The notes beneath the pieces are model-generated. The model did not search any database. It worked only from the letters and a program-made list of their open reading frames with translations, and was not told the origin of the DNA. Below are positions 42,632 through 52,014 of a stretch of DNA of 64,000 nt, in pieces. Each line of letters starts with the position of its first letter. The first letter of the stretch is position 1. The stretch comes from Streptosporangiaceae bacterium (GTDB lineage: Bacteria; Actinomycetota; Actinomycetes; Streptosporangiales; Streptosporangiaceae). The DNA lies in NCBI GenBank assembly GCA_025934375.1, contig JAICYD010000002.1, forward strand, positions 91,535 through 155,534. Reading direction: 5' to 3'. The translations under genes and the position numbers were made by a program.

Positions 42632-44178
42632 TGGGGCTCGCCCGGTCCTACGCGATCGCGCTGGTCGGGGTCGTGGGCCACATGGTCGAGGTCGAGGCCC
42701 ACGTCTCCAACGGCCTGCCGGCGGTGATCATGGTCGGGCTGCCCGATACGGCCCTGCGGGAAGCGCGCGACCGCATCCGCGCCGCGATCCTCAACAGCGA
42801 CCTGAAATGGCCGGACAACAAGATCACCATTGGCCTGTCGCCGGCCAGCCTGCCCAAGCGCGGAAGCGGCTTCGACCTGAGCATCGCGGTGGCCATCCTC
42901 GCGGCGTCAGCGGACGCGGCCACGCCCATGCACGTCCCGCGCCGGGCGGTGTTCGTCGCCGAGCTCGGGCTAGACGGGCGGCTGCGCCCGGTGCCGGGAG
43001 TGCTCCCGGCGGTCGTCGCCGCCGCCGGGGCGGGCATCGACACCGTGGTGGTCGCCGGCCCCAACCGTGCGGAGGCCGCGCTGGTGCCCGGCCTCACCGT
43101 GGTGGCGGCGACCTGGCTGCCGGAGGTGGTGATGTGGCTGCGCGGCGGCCCCCGGCCCGCGGCCCTGGCTCCCGTGCCGGAAAGCGCCGCTCCCGCGCGG
43201 GAGGGACAGCGGCCCGGCCGGGACATGTCAGAGGTGCTGGGCCAGTACGAGGCGCGCAGGGCCGTTGAGGTCTGCGCGGCGGGCGGCCATAACCTCTCCC
43301 TGCTCGGGCCGCCCGGCGCGGGCAAGACCATGCTCGCCGAGCGGCTTCCGTCCATCTTGCCGCGGCTGTCGCGCCAGGCCGCCCTGGAGGTCACCTCCAT
43401 CCACTCGGTGGCGGGCAAGCTCCCGGCGGGGTCGGAGCTGCTCAGCGAGCCGCCGTTTTGCGCGCCGCATCACACGGCCAGCATGCCCGCGATCGTCGGC
43501 GGCGGGAGCAGCTCAGCCATCAAGCCCGGGGCGGCCTCGCTGGCCCATCGAGGGGTGCTGTTCCTCGACGAGGCGCCGGAGTTCCACCGGAACGTGCTCG
43601 ACGCGCTGCGCCAGCCGCTCGAGTCGGGGGAGGTGGTCATCGCGCGGCAGGGGATGATCACCCGGTTCCCCGCCCGGTTCACCCTGGTACTGGCGGCCAA
43701 TCCCTGCCCGTGCGCCCAGGCGGACTCCGGCGGAGCCGGCTGCGACTGCAGCCCGGCGACCCGGCGCCGCTACCTCGGACGGCTGTCCGGGCCGCTGATG
43801 GACCGGGTGGACGTGAAGGTCCGCCTGGATCCGGTGAGCCGGGCGGCCATGCTCGGCGGCCACCAGGCCGCCGAGAACAGCGCCGTCATGGCCGACCGCG
43901 TCGCGCAGGCCCGCGAGCGCGCGGCGCTTCGGCTGACGGGCACCCCCTGGCAGGTCAACGCGGAGATACCCGGCGCCGAGCTGCGCAAGTCGTTCCCGCT
44001 CCCGCCGGGCGCCCTTGACCTGCTCGACCGGGCGATGGAGCTCGGCCAGGTGAGCGCCCGCGGCGCGGACAAGATCATCCGGGTCACCTGGAGCCTCGCC
44101 GACCTGGCGGGCAAGGCGCGGCCGACGGCGCAGGAGGCCAACGAGGCGATTGGCCTCTGGCTGGGGGTGCCCCGATGA
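42631..44178 (+). CDS. comM: Mg-chelatase-like AAA+ ATPase ComM/YifB
   Basis: AAA+ helicase linked in other bacteria to branch migration during natural transformation. 515 residues. N-terminal Lon-like fold (VEVEAHVSNGLPAVIMVGLPD, shown in part), Walker A LLGPPGAGKTMLAERLPS near residue 228, Walker B GVLFLDEAPEF, sensor ANPCPCAQ, an unusual cysteine cluster (CPC...CDCSP) typical of YifB, and C-terminal RVTWSLADLAG. Starts at 42631 with TGATG coupling to yraN and overlaps dprA by four bases. Confidence 0.94.
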   Translation: MGLARSYAIALVGVVGHMVEVEAHVSNGLPAVIMVGLPDTALREARDRIRAAILNSDLKWPDNKITIGLSPASLPKRGSGFDLSIAVAILAASADAATPMHVPRRAVFVAELGLDGRLRPVPGVLPAVVAAAGAGIDTVVVAGPNRAEAALVPGLTVVAATWLPEVVMWLRGGPRPAALAPVPESAAPAREGQRPGRDMSEVLGQYEARRAVEVCAAGGHNLSLLGPPGAGKTMLAERLPSILPRLSRQAALEVTSIHSVAGKLPAGSELLSEPPFCAPHHTASMPAIVGGGSSSAIKPGAASLAHRGVLFLDEAPEFHRNVLDALRQPLESGEVVIARQGMITRFPARFTLVLAANPCPCAQADSGGAGCDCSPATRRRYLGRLSGPLMDRVDVKVRLDPVSRAAMLGGHQAAENSAVMADRVAQARERAALRLTGTPWQVNAEIPGAELRKSFPLPPGALDLLDRAMELGQVSARGADKIIRVTWSLADLAGKARPTAQEANEAIGLWLGVPR

Positions 44179-45458
44179 GCGCGCAGGGAAGCGCGGAACG
44201 CGAAGAGGCGGTCGCCCGGGCGACCCTGACCTACCTCGCCGAGCCCGGCGACGGCAGGCTCGCCAGCCTGGTCGCTGACCGGGGCGCCATCGGCGCGGTA
44301 CGGGCGATCCGGGCGGGCTGGTCCCCGGAGCGCTGGTCCCCGGAGCGCTGGTCCCCGGAACACGGCGAGCCGGGCGCCTTGTGGGACACCAGCGACGACC
44401 CGCGCCGCGCGGCGGTGCGCCGCGCCGTGGAACGGTGGCGGGCGCGCCTGGCCGACGTCCCCGACCCGGTTGACCTCGCGGGCCTGCGCGAGCGGGGCAT
44501 CCGGCTGGTCTGCCCGGCGGATGCCGAATGGCCGGCCGGGCTGGCCTCCCTGGCCGGCGACCAGCCGTACGCGCTGTGGGCGCGCGGGAGCCTCCGCGAC
44601 CTGGGCGTGGCCTGCCAGCGGTCGGTGGCCATCGTCGGGTCCCGCGCGGCGACCGCCTACGGCGGCTACGTCGCCGCCGAGTTGGCCGCCTCGGTCGCCG
44701 CCCAGGGCTGGACCGTCGTCTCCGGGGGCGCCTACGGCATTGACGGCGCCGCCCACCGGGGCGCGCTGGCCGGGCGCGGGAACACCATCGCCGTCATGGC
44801 GTGCGGCGTGGACCGCCCCTATCCGGCGGGCCACGCGGAGCTGCTCGATGACGTCGCCGCCGCGGGCGCCGTCATCAGCGAATGGCCGCCCGGACGGTCG
44901 CCCACGCGGCTGCGCTTCCTCGTCCGCAACCGGGTGATCGCGGCGCTGACGTCCGGGACCGTCGTGATCGAGGCCGGCCAGCGTAGCGGCGCCCTGAACA
45001 CCGCCCGCCACGCCCGGGACCTCGGCCGCACCCTCATGGCCGTGCCCGGGCCGGTCACGTCGGACCTGTCCGCCGGGTGTCACTCGATCATCAGGAACTG
45101 GCAGGCGACCCTCGTCACCAGCGCCCCGGAGGTCATCGAGGGGCTGACCGGGACGAAGCCGGACTGCCCGGGCCCGGCCGCGCCCCGGCTTCCCGTCCCC
45201 GACGACGTGCCCGTCGCCAGGTCGCCCAGGGATCAGGTCACCGCCGAGGACCGGGCGCGCGCCACGCTGGACGCGGATGCCACCGCAGTCCTGGACGCGC
45301 TGCCCGCGCGCGGCCGGCTGTCAACCGATGAGATCGCGGTCCGGGCGGGCCTGCACCCCCGGGTCGTGCTGGCGTCGCTGGCGATCCTGCGGGTCCACGG
45401 GCTGGCCGAGCGGGTCGACGGGGGGTGGCGCCTGCGGAGAGTCGCCGATAACGCCTGA
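44175..45458 (+). CDS. dprA: DNA-processing protein DprA
   Basis: RecA loader acting on incoming single-stranded DNA. 427 residues. The Rossmann core includes VAIVGSRAATAYGGYVAAEL, VVSGGAYGIDGAAHRGAL, MACGVDRPYPAGHAEL, ISEWPPG, FLVRNRVIAALTSGTVVIEAG. A C-terminal winged-helix-like DprA domain follows (ADATAVLDALPARGRLSTDE). Residues ~49-63 contain a threefold WSPER repeat (WSPERWSPERWSPEH) encoded by a 15-bp minisatellite. Translationally coupled to comM (ATGA). Confidence 0.94.
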   Translation: MSAQGSAEREEAVARATLTYLAEPGDGRLASLVADRGAIGAVRAIRAGWSPERWSPERWSPEHGEPGALWDTSDDPRRAAVRRAVERWRARLADVPDPVDLAGLRERGIRLVCPADAEWPAGLASLAGDQPYALWARGSLRDLGVACQRSVAIVGSRAATAYGGYVAAELAASVAAQGWTVVSGGAYGIDGAAHRGALAGRGNTIAVMACGVDRPYPAGHAELLDDVAAAGAVISEWPPGRSPTRLRFLVRNRVIAALTSGTVVIEAGQRSGALNTARHARDLGRTLMAVPGPVTSDLSAGCHSIIRNWQATLVTSAPEVIEGLTGTKPDCPGPAAPRLPVPDDVPVARSPRDQVTAEDRARATLDADATAVLDALPARGRLSTDEIAVRAGLHPRVVLASLAILRVHGLAERVDGGWRLRRVADNA

Positions 45459-45537
45459 GTGCGCGGGAACGCAACCATCCGGTTAAAACATGGCCGACCC
45501 TGGGCCCGGCGCGCCTTTCGCGGGGCACACTGTGCGC

Positions 45538-46626
45538 ATGGCTACGCCACGGGAGCAATCGGCAGGCCCAGTTCACCCCGCGCGGGCGGGTTCCGGACCA
45601 GCCGCCCACCCCCCAGCCACCGCACGGCCGCGACCGGGGGAGCGACCGGCCGGGCGGCCGGGCCCGCGCGCACTGCCGCACGCGATGAGCGCTGCCCTGG
45701 CCGATTTCTCCAGGCACCTGGACGCCGAGCGTGCCCTGTCCCGGCACACCGTTCGCGCCTACCACGGCGACATCCAGTCCCTGCTGGAGTTCGCCTGGCA
45801 GGCCGGCGTCGCCGATCCCGGCGACATCGATGTCGACATCCTGCGCGGCTGGCTGGCCGCGCAGCACGAGGCCGGGGCGGCCCGCGCGACGCTCGCCCGC
45901 CGCGGCGCGGCGGCCCGCGCTTTCACCTCCTTCGCCCACCGCCAGGGATGGCTCGCGGCCGACCCCGGGCCGCAGCTGGGGATGCCGCGGGCACGGCGCG
46001 TCCTGCCCCGGGTGCTGCGCCGGGAGGAGATGAACTCCGTGCTGGCCGACTGCGAGGACCGCGCGCTGCGCGAGTTCGCCGCCGGGCAGCGCGTGACGGC
46101 GGCGCTGGCCATGCGAGACGCCGCCGTGCTGGAGCTGCTGTACGCGTCAGCGATCCGGGTCAGCGAGCTGTGCGACCTGGATACCGGGGGGCTGGACGCT
46201 GGCCGCAGGACCGTCCGGGTCTTCGGCAAGGGGCGCAAGGAGCGCGTCGTGCCCGTCGGCCTGCCGGCCGTGCGGGCCGTGGCCCGGTGGGAGGAGGTCG
46301 GGCGGCCCGTGCTCGCCAACGCTCGCAGCGGAGGCGCGCTGTTCCTCGGCGCCCGCGGCGCCCGCCTGGATCCCAGGACCGCCCGCCGCATCGTCCACGC
46401 GCGGCTGCGGGACGTCAGCGGGGATGCCGCCGATGGCCACGCGGCGGACACCGGGCCGCACGGGATCCGGCACACGGCCGCCACCCACCTGCTGGAAGGC
46501 GGCGCGGACCTGCGCAGCGTGCAGGAGATCCTTGGCCACGCGTCGCCCGCGACCACCCAGATCTACACGCATGTCTCCGCTGAGCGCCTCGCGGCAAGCT
46601 ACCGCCAGGCACACCCGCGCGCCTGA
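45538..46626 (+). CDS. xerC: Tyrosine recombinase XerC
   Basis: Site-specific recombinase that resolves chromosome dimers at dif, with XerD. The catalytic residues are all visible: Arg in [12 protein letters not shown], Lys in [11 protein letters not shown], His/Arg in [16 protein letters not shown], His in [11 protein letters not shown] and nucleophile Tyr in QIYTHV. The SAM-like N-terminal domain begins [25 protein letters not shown]. Start is uncertain: ATG 45538 has CACACT 6 bases upstream, ATG 45490 adds 16 residues, and ATG 45685 gives the standard ~313-residue protein without the Pro/Ala/Arg-rich lead. Following dprA it is the housekeeping XerC rather than a phage integrase. Confidence 0.92.
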   Translation: MATPREQSAGPVHPARAGSGPAAHPPATARPRPGERPAGRPGPRALPHAMSAALADFSRHLDAERALSRHTVRAYHGDIQSLLEFAWQAGVADPGDIDVDILRGWLAAQHEAGAARATLARRGAAARAFTSFAHRQGWLAADPGPQLGMPRARRVLPRVLRREEMNSVLADCEDRALREFAAGQRVTAALAMRDAAVLELLYASAIRVSELCDLDTGGLDAGRRTVRVFGKGRKERVVPVGLPAVRAVARWEEVGRPVLANARSGGALFLGARGARLDPRTARRIVHARLRDVSGDAADGHAADTGPHGIRHTAATHLLEGGADLRSVQEILGHASPATTQIYTHVSAERLAASYRQAHPRA

Positions 46627-46878
46627 AGGAGTAACCTAGTAGGGAGACCACCTCACTACCACGCCAGCCCGGCGCGGGATGGCTTGGGAGATGGTCGCAA
46701 TTCGCGTGCTCGTAGGCCGCCAGTAATCGCTTAGGCGAGGCGAGGCGGGGCGCACCACTCGGTCCACCGGCCGGTCACGGCCTAGTGGCAAGGTGCGTGC
46801 CTGCGCGGGCACCAGGCAGCAACCGAGCGCGCGCCGTGCGCATCAGCGACCGGCGCGCATGAAGGAAGGACCGCAAGC

Positions 46879-48030
46879 GTGGCCCCGGTCGTCACCATGA
46901 AGCAGCTCCTGGAGAGCGGCGTCCACTTCGGGCACCAGACCCGGCGCTGGAACCCGAAGATGAAGCGTTACATCTTCACCGAGCGCAACGGCATCTACAT
47001 CATCGACCTGCAGCAGTCGCTGGACTACATCGACCGCGCGTACGAGTTCATCAGGGAGACCGTCGCCCACGGCGGCACGATCTTGTACGTCGGCACGAAG
47101 AAGCAAGCCCAGGAGGCCATCGCCGAGCAGGCCCGGCGGGTCGGAATGCCCTACGTCAACCAGCGCTGGCTGGGCGGCATGCTGACCAACTTCTCCACGG
47201 TCTTCAAGCGGCTGCAGCGGCTCAAGGAGCTTGAGGAGATCGACTTCACCGACGTCGCCGGCTCCGGGATGACGAAGAAGGAGCTACTCCAGCTCAAGCG
47301 CGAGAAGGACAAGCTCGACAGGACCCTCGGCGGCATCCGGGACATGGCCCGCGTGCCGAGCGCCATCTGGGTGGTGGACACCAAGAAGGAGCACATCGCC
47401 GTCAACGAGGCGCGCAAGCTGGGCATCCCGGTCGTCGCCATCCTCGACACGAACTGCGACCCGGACGAGGTCACCTACCCGATCCCGGGTAACGACGACG
47501 CGATCCGCAGCGTGGCCCTGCTGACCCGCGTGGTCGCCGACGCGGTCGCCGACGGGCTGATCGCCCGCTCTGGCGCCGCTGACAGCGACGTCAAGCCGGG
47601 CGATGACCAGTTCACCAGCGAGGAGCCGCTGGCCGAGTGGGAGCGCGACCTCCTCGAGGGCACCGGCACCACCGCCGCCGTTGCCGAGGACACCGCCGTG
47701 GCCGAGGACACCGCCGTGGCCGAGGACACCGCCGTGGCCGAGGACACCGCCGTGGCCGAGGACACCGCCGTGGCCGAGGACACCGCCGTTGCCGAGGACA
47801 CCGCCGTTGCCGAGGACACCGCCGTTGCCGAGGACACCGCCGTGACCGAGGACACCGCCGCCGTGACCGAGGAGGAAGCGACCTCCGAGGACGTGGTCAG
47901 CGCGAACGGCGCGACCGCTGGGCAGGTCGCCGAGGCCGCAGAGATCGCCGTGGACGAGACCCCGGCCCAGGAGCCGGTCGTCGGCGGGACGGTGCACGTC
48001 CACACCCCCGAGACCGGCGAAGACGCCTGA
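46879..48030 (+). CDS. rpsB: 30S ribosomal protein S2 with AVAEDT repeat tail
   Basis: Small-subunit ribosomal protein. 383 residues, against about 230-300 in relatives. Residues 1-255 are a standard S2: [59 protein letters not shown]. The rest is an acidic low-complexity tail built mainly of nine AVAEDT units and one AVTEDT, encoded by an 18-bp minisatellite (47677-47856). Start GTG 46879 follows GAAGGAAGGA. The rpsB-tsf order is universal. Confidence 0.97.
   Translation: MAPVVTMKQLLESGVHFGHQTRRWNPKMKRYIFTERNGIYIIDLQQSLDYIDRAYEFIRETVAHGGTILYVGTKKQAQEAIAEQARRVGMPYVNQRWLGGMLTNFSTVFKRLQRLKELEEIDFTDVAGSGMTKKELLQLKREKDKLDRTLGGIRDMARVPSAIWVVDTKKEHIAVNEARKLGIPVVAILDTNCDPDEVTYPIPGNDDAIRSVALLTRVVADAVADGLIARSGAADSDVKPGDDQFTSEEPLAEWERDLLEGTGTTAAVAEDTAVAEDTAVAEDTAVAEDTAVAEDTAVAEDTAVAEDTAVAEDTAVAEDTAVTEDTAAVTEEEATSEDVVSANGATAGQVAEAAEIAVDETPAQEPVVGGTVHVHTPETGEDA
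47677..47856 (+). repeat. Ten-copy 18-bp minisatellite inside rpsB
   Basis: The unit is GCCGTGGCCGAGGACACC. Ten units lie head to tail with only silent GTG/GTT changes and one GTGACC variant, so the array is young and stays in frame. Confidence 0.97.
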
Positions 48031-48068
48031 CGACGAGCCAGACCACAGAACTTTAGGGGACGACAGAG

Positions 48069-48905
48069 ATGGCGAATGTAAGCGCCGCGGATGTCAAGCG
48101 GCTGCGGGAACTGTCCGGCGCGGGCATGCTCGACTGTAAGAACGCCCTCACGCAGGCCGACGGTGACTTCGACGCCGCCGTCGAGATCCTGCGCCTCAAG
48201 GGCGTCAAGGACGTCGGCAAGCGGGCCACCCGCACGGCTGGCAACGGCCTGGTGACGGCCGAGCTAGACGGCACCGCGGCGGGCGTGCTGGTCGAGGTGA
48301 ACTGCGAGACCGACTTCGTCGCGAAGAACGTGCAGTTCCAGGAGCTGGCCGCCAAGATCGCCAAGGCCGCCCTGGCCAGCAAGGTCACCGACCGGCTGGC
48401 GCTGCTGGCGGCGCCGGCCGAGGGCGGCAAGACCGTCGAGCAGCTGATCGAGGACGCCAGCGCGTCGATCAAGGAGAAGCTGGAGCTCGGCCGGTTCGCC
48501 CGCTTCGAGGGCGGTTACGTGCTCAGCTACCTGCATAAGTCCGACCGTGACCTGCCGCCGACCCTCGGCGTCCTCGTCCAGCTGGACAAGGAGAACGAGG
48601 AAGTCGCCAGGGACCTGGCCCAGCAGGTGGCCGCCATGCGCCCGCAGTACACCACTCGCGATGAGGTTCCGGCGGACGTGGTGGAGAAGGAGCGGCGCAT
48701 CTTCGAGCAGATCACCCGGGACGAGGGCAAGCCGGAGGCGGCCGTCCCGAAGATCGTGGAGGGTCGGCTCGGCGGCTTCTACCGGGACGTGGTGCTCACC
48801 GAGCAGGCGTTCGTGAAGGAGAACAAGCAGTCGATCGCCCAGGTCCTCAAGGCGGCCGACGTCGAAGTCAAGGGGTTCGCCCGGTTCCAGGTCGGCCAGG
48901 CCTGA
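48069..48905 (+). CDS. tsf: Elongation factor Ts
   Basis: Nucleotide exchange factor for EF-Tu. 278 residues. N-terminal UBA-like [23 protein letters not shown], with TDFVAKN motif ([15 protein letters not shown]) that contacts EF-Tu, and the core domain ending [15 protein letters not shown]. The ATG follows TTTAGGGGACGACAG. A hairpin terminator follows the gene. Confidence 0.97.
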   Translation: MANVSAADVKRLRELSGAGMLDCKNALTQADGDFDAAVEILRLKGVKDVGKRATRTAGNGLVTAELDGTAAGVLVEVNCETDFVAKNVQFQELAAKIAKAALASKVTDRLALLAAPAEGGKTVEQLIEDASASIKEKLELGRFARFEGGYVLSYLHKSDRDLPPTLGVLVQLDKENEEVARDLAQQVAAMRPQYTTRDEVPADVVEKERRIFEQITRDEGKPEAAVPKIVEGRLGGFYRDVVLTEQAFVKENKQSIAQVLKAADVEVKGFARFQVGQA

Positions 48906-48928
48906 CCGGCATCAGCTGATCACCGCCA

Positions 48929-48960
48929 GATCGCCGGGCCCCGGGCAGGGCCCGGCGATC
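48929..48960 (+). terminator. Hairpin terminator after tsf
   Basis: A perfect 13-bp stem, GATCGCCGGGCCC (48929-48941) and GGGCCCGGCGATC (48948-48960), with a 6-base loop. It separates rpsB-tsf from frr-cdsA. No T-tract. Confidence 0.75.
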
Positions 48961-49030
48961 AGCGGTACTGTGGTAAAGCCGTCCGGGGCGAGCTAGCAGG
49001 CACTCGCGAGTGGGCACAGGAGCCGTAACG

Positions 49031-49588
49031 ATGATCGATGACACACTCCTCGAAGCCGAGGAGAAGATGGACAAGGCGGTCTCCGTCGCCAAGGAAGACT
49101 TCAGCAACATCCGCACGGGCCGGGTCCATCCGGGAATCTTCTCCAAGGTCACCGCCGAGTACTACGGTACCCAGACCCCGCTGAACCAGCTCGCCTCCTT
49201 CCATGTGCCCGAGCCGCGGATGGTCATCGTGCAGCCGTTCGACAAAGGCTCCCTCAGCGCGATCGAGAAGGCCATCCGTAATAGCGACCTCGGCGTCAAC
49301 CCGGGCAACGACGGCGTCATCATCCGGGTGATCTTCCCCGAGCTGACCGAAGAGCGCCGCCGCGAGTACATCAAGACCGCTCGCCACAAGGCCGAAGAGA
49401 GCCGGGTGGCCATCCGCAACATCCGGCGCCGCGCCAAGGACACGCTGGACAAGATGATCAAGGACAGCGAGGCTGGCGAGGACGAAGTGCGCCGCGCCGA
49501 GCGCGACCTGCAGGATCTGACCGACACCTACGTCGGCCAGATCGACGAGCTGCTCAAGCACAAGGAAGCCGAGCTGCTCGAGGTGTGA
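49031..49588 (+). CDS. frr: Ribosome recycling factor
   Basis: Splits post-termination ribosomes with EF-G. 185 residues, the standard size. It begins [20 protein letters not shown] and has the conserved [45 protein letters not shown] and helical C-terminus. ATG 49031 follows AGGAG; an upstream GTG at 49010 is rejected. The pyrH gene that normally lies between tsf and frr is absent. The stop overlaps the cdsA start. Confidence 0.97.
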   Translation: MIDDTLLEAEEKMDKAVSVAKEDFSNIRTGRVHPGIFSKVTAEYYGTQTPLNQLASFHVPEPRMVIVQPFDKGSLSAIEKAIRNSDLGVNPGNDGVIIRVIFPELTEERRREYIKTARHKAEESRVAIRNIRRRAKDTLDKMIKDSEAGEDEVRRAERDLQDLTDTYVGQIDELLKHKEAELLEV

Positions 49589-50502
49589 ACGGCGTGAGTT
49601 CCGCCGGCACTGCGTCAGGGGACCTGCCGGGCGATCACGACCCTCAAGGCTCGTCGGCGCCGCCCGCGCCCCCGCGGCCCGGGAAGGGCGTCCGGGCCGG
49701 CCGTAACCTTCCCGCCGCCATCGGCGTCGGCGTCATCATGGGTGGCCTGGCCCTGCTGACCCTGCTCACCATCAAGGGGACGTTCCTCGTCTACATGGGC
49801 GCCGCGCTCGCGATCGGCCTGCACGAATTCGACGGCGCGCTCAAGACCCGCGACATCCGCATCCCGGCCATCCCTGTCTTCCTCGGCGGGGCGGCCATGC
49901 TCACCAGCGCGTACTGGGCCGCCGGGGGGGCGGTCACCGCGGCGTTCGCGCTGACGCTGATCGCGGTACTCGGCTGGCGCCTGGCCGGCGGCGCCGAAGG
50001 CTACGTGAAGGACGTCACCGCGGCCCTTTTCGCCACCGCCTACCTGGCCCTGCCGGGGGCGGCGGTCGCGGCGATGCTCGCGCCCGCCGACGGTGGCAAG
50101 CGGGTGCTGACATTCGTCGTCTTGACCGTCTGCAGCGACATCGGCGGCTACGTCGCGGGGATCACCCTCGGCCGGGCCGGCGCCCACAAGATGGCCCCCG
50201 CGATCAGCCCCAAGAAGACGTGGGAAGGCCTGGCCGGCTCGGCCATCACGGTCGTGGCGGCCGGCGTCATCATGGTCCCCACGCTGCTGCACGGCTACTG
50301 GTGGCAGGGCGCCCTGGTCGGACTGGCCGCGGTCGCCGCCGCGGTGCTCGGTGACCTCGCCGAGTCCATGATCAAGCGCGACCTCGGCATCAAGGACATG
50401 GGCACCTTGCTGCCCGGCCATGGCGGCATCCTGGACCGGCTCGACTCCCTGCTCATCTGCGCCCCCGTGGTCTGGCTCCTGCTGGCCGCGTTCGTCCGCT
50501 AG
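49585..50502 (+). CDS. cdsA: Phosphatidate cytidylyltransferase
   Basis: Membrane enzyme making CDP-diacylglycerol from phosphatidic acid and CTP, the branch point of phospholipid synthesis. 305 residues with about eight membrane segments after a Pro/Gly-rich cytoplasmic lead. The CdsA signature near the C-terminus is complete: [14 protein letters not shown] then [14 protein letters not shown]. Also [12 protein letters not shown]. Start GTG 49585 overlaps frr; GTG 49594 is an alternative. Frr-cdsA coupling is common. Confidence 0.95.
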   Translation: MNGVSSAGTASGDLPGDHDPQGSSAPPAPPRPGKGVRAGRNLPAAIGVGVIMGGLALLTLLTIKGTFLVYMGAALAIGLHEFDGALKTRDIRIPAIPVFLGGAAMLTSAYWAAGGAVTAAFALTLIAVLGWRLAGGAEGYVKDVTAALFATAYLALPGAAVAAMLAPADGGKRVLTFVVLTVCSDIGGYVAGITLGRAGAHKMAPAISPKKTWEGLAGSAITVVAAGVIMVPTLLHGYWWQGALVGLAAVAAAVLGDLAESMIKRDLGIKDMGTLLPGHGGILDRLDSLLICAPVVWLLLAAFVR

Positions 50503-50626
50503 CCCAATGGGCCGCGAGGGCCGCGAGATCGGTGCCGCCCGCCTGCGGCAGGCCCGTCCGCTGGTTTAAATGCCCGCTTTCATGGGACTTGTACGGCAGG
50601 CATTTTCCTTCGGAAGGCAGGGAAGC

Positions 50627-50806
50627 ATGTCTTACAAGTCAATCCGGTGGCTGGTCGTCGCGCTCTACCTCATCGTCGGCGTCGTGATCGCCTGGGACCA
50701 CGGCTACCTCGGCCTGAGCTGGCTTCGCTCTGTCGCGAGCGCCCTCTTGGCCGTGTTCTTGTGGTGGCTCGTGCTGCTCGGCGTCAACCTTCATATCCAC
50801 CCGTAA
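50627..50806 (+). CDS. Small two-helix membrane protein, 59 aa
   Basis: The ATG at 50627 has a clear ribosome-binding region (GGAAGGCAGGGAAGC). The 59 residues form two hydrophobic helices, IRWLVVALYLIVGVVIAW and ASALLAVFLWWLVLLGVNL, joined by a short Gly/Ser/Trp loop, and end in HIHP. Function unknown. A longer start at 50570 lacks a ribosome-binding site. Confidence 0.65.
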   Translation: MSYKSIRWLVVALYLIVGVVIAWDHGYLGLSWLRSVASALLAVFLWWLVLLGVNLHIHP

Positions 50807-50838
50807 CGGAACGCGCGAGGCTGCGAGCTGGGCCACCT

Positions 50839-51951
50839 TCACCCGTCAGGGACGGTGATCCAGCCGCGCCCCTCACCCGCCATCCGGCGCACCAGGCTTG
50901 ATGAGCCGCGCTCCTTGGCCAGTTGCCGGTCCCGCTCGAAGATGGGGACGATCCACAGCCAGCGCACCGGGTCGTCCTCCACGCTGAAGCCGGACAGGTC
51001 TGGCGCCTGGGGGCCGGGCAGCCCCGAAGTGTCATCGAGCAACAGGACCCCCTGGTAGCCGCCGCCGAGCGGGAATGATGTCGCCTGGTCGTACCAGCGG
51101 ACGCTGTGCCCAGGGCCGAACCATGTCACCGCGCGCCACGGGTACACCGCCAGCCACAGGAACGCCAGCGCGGCCATGCCGGGCGGCAGGGTCGTCGCCA
51201 GCGCCAGCTCGATCCGGCAGTACCCGGTCGGGTCATCGATGACCTGCTCCACGACCGGCATCCGCTGCGCCGACATCCCCACGGTGGACAGCACCGTGTA
51301 GGGGCGGTCCCGCGTGGCCGGCCGCTCGGAGATGCCGACCGACGGCTGCTTGCCCTGCGCGCCGTCCCAGTAGTGCGCGCCCGGCCCCAGGTGCTTGGTC
51401 AGGTGGCTGAGCGCGGCCTGCTGGAACTGCTCCCAGCCGGTTGCCGACTGGCGCCACTGCCAGTAGTCCTTGGCCCGCTCGACGCGCGGCCCGAGGCCCT
51501 CAAGCGCGTCGTCCAGTGACCAGCCGAACGGCGTCTGGCCGATCACGTCCCGGCTGTACCCGGGCATGCCCCGGCTCATGTCCGCCCAGCCGGGGATGAC
51601 CGCGAGCAGCGTGCCGCGCTCCAGGATGGCCACGCCGTCGCCTTCTTCGAACCACAGGGCTTGCAGCGTGGCCGGGTCCAGCGGCGGCCGGCCGCGCGGG
51701 TGCTTGGTGCGCGCGGCGGGCATCAGCGGCGTCTGCCCGTCGCCCAGGCGGCGGGCATCGGTGGCGCGCGGGGCGCGAACGTGGTTGGCGATCCAGGCCG
51801 CGGCGATGATGGAGGCCTCATCGTGCAAGTAGGCGGCCGTGGTGACGCCGTCGTACTCAACCGTGAGCCGACGGCTCCCATACGGGCTCACGCTGTCCAG
51901 CAGCGTGGCCGGCTGCTGAGCGTTCTCCGAGCCTGACCGCATTATTGCCAT
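50839..51951 (-). CDS. Suppressor-of-fused (SUFU) domain protein
   Basis: About 370 residues. The C-terminal part, from roughly VGISERPATRDRPYTVLSTV to WLWIVPIFERDRQLAKERGS, resembles the SUFU domain, which is found in animals as a Hedgehog regulator and in many bacteria as a putative toxin-immunity or signalling protein. The N-terminal half (YDGVTTAAYLHDEASIIAAA, WFEEGDGVAILERGTLLAVI) is a common companion domain of actinobacterial SUFU proteins. Start: ATG 51951 or ATG 51942. A TATAAT hexamer at 51957-51952 directly abuts the first and lies 9 bases from the second, so a leaderless message from 51942 is plausible. Divergent from rlmN. Confidence 0.65.
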   Translation of the reverse strand: MAIMRSGSENAQQPATLLDSVSPYGSRRLTVEYDGVTTAAYLHDEASIIAAAWIANHVRAPRATDARRLGDGQTPLMPAARTKHPRGRPPLDPATLQALWFEEGDGVAILERGTLLAVIPGWADMSRGMPGYSRDVIGQTPFGWSLDDALEGLGPRVERAKDYWQWRQSATGWEQFQQAALSHLTKHLGPGAHYWDGAQGKQPSVGISERPATRDRPYTVLSTVGMSAQRMPVVEQVIDDPTGYCRIELALATTLPPGMAALAFLWLAVYPWRAVTWFGPGHSVRWYDQATSFPLGGGYQGVLLLDDTSGLPGPQAPDLSGFSVEDDPVRWLWIVPIFERDRQLAKERGSSSLVRRMAGEGRGWITVPDG

Positions 51952-52002
51952 ATTATAAATATCTGTCGGTTTGCCCTCCGCGATCAAGTCCTCACGTCCA
52001 GG

Positions 52003-52008
52003 TAATGT
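52003..52008 (+). promoter_or_regulatory. -10 hexamer for leaderless rlmN
   Basis: TAATGT lies exactly 6 bases before the rlmN GTG at 52015 and no Shine-Dalgarno is present. Confidence 0.4.
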
Positions 52009-52014
52009 CTGTAG

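Noticed and set aside
45538..46626. Phage or integrative-element integrase instead of XerC
   Set aside because: The gene follows comM-dprA in a conserved order, has XerC-type motifs, and no att repeats, tRNA or phage genes are nearby.
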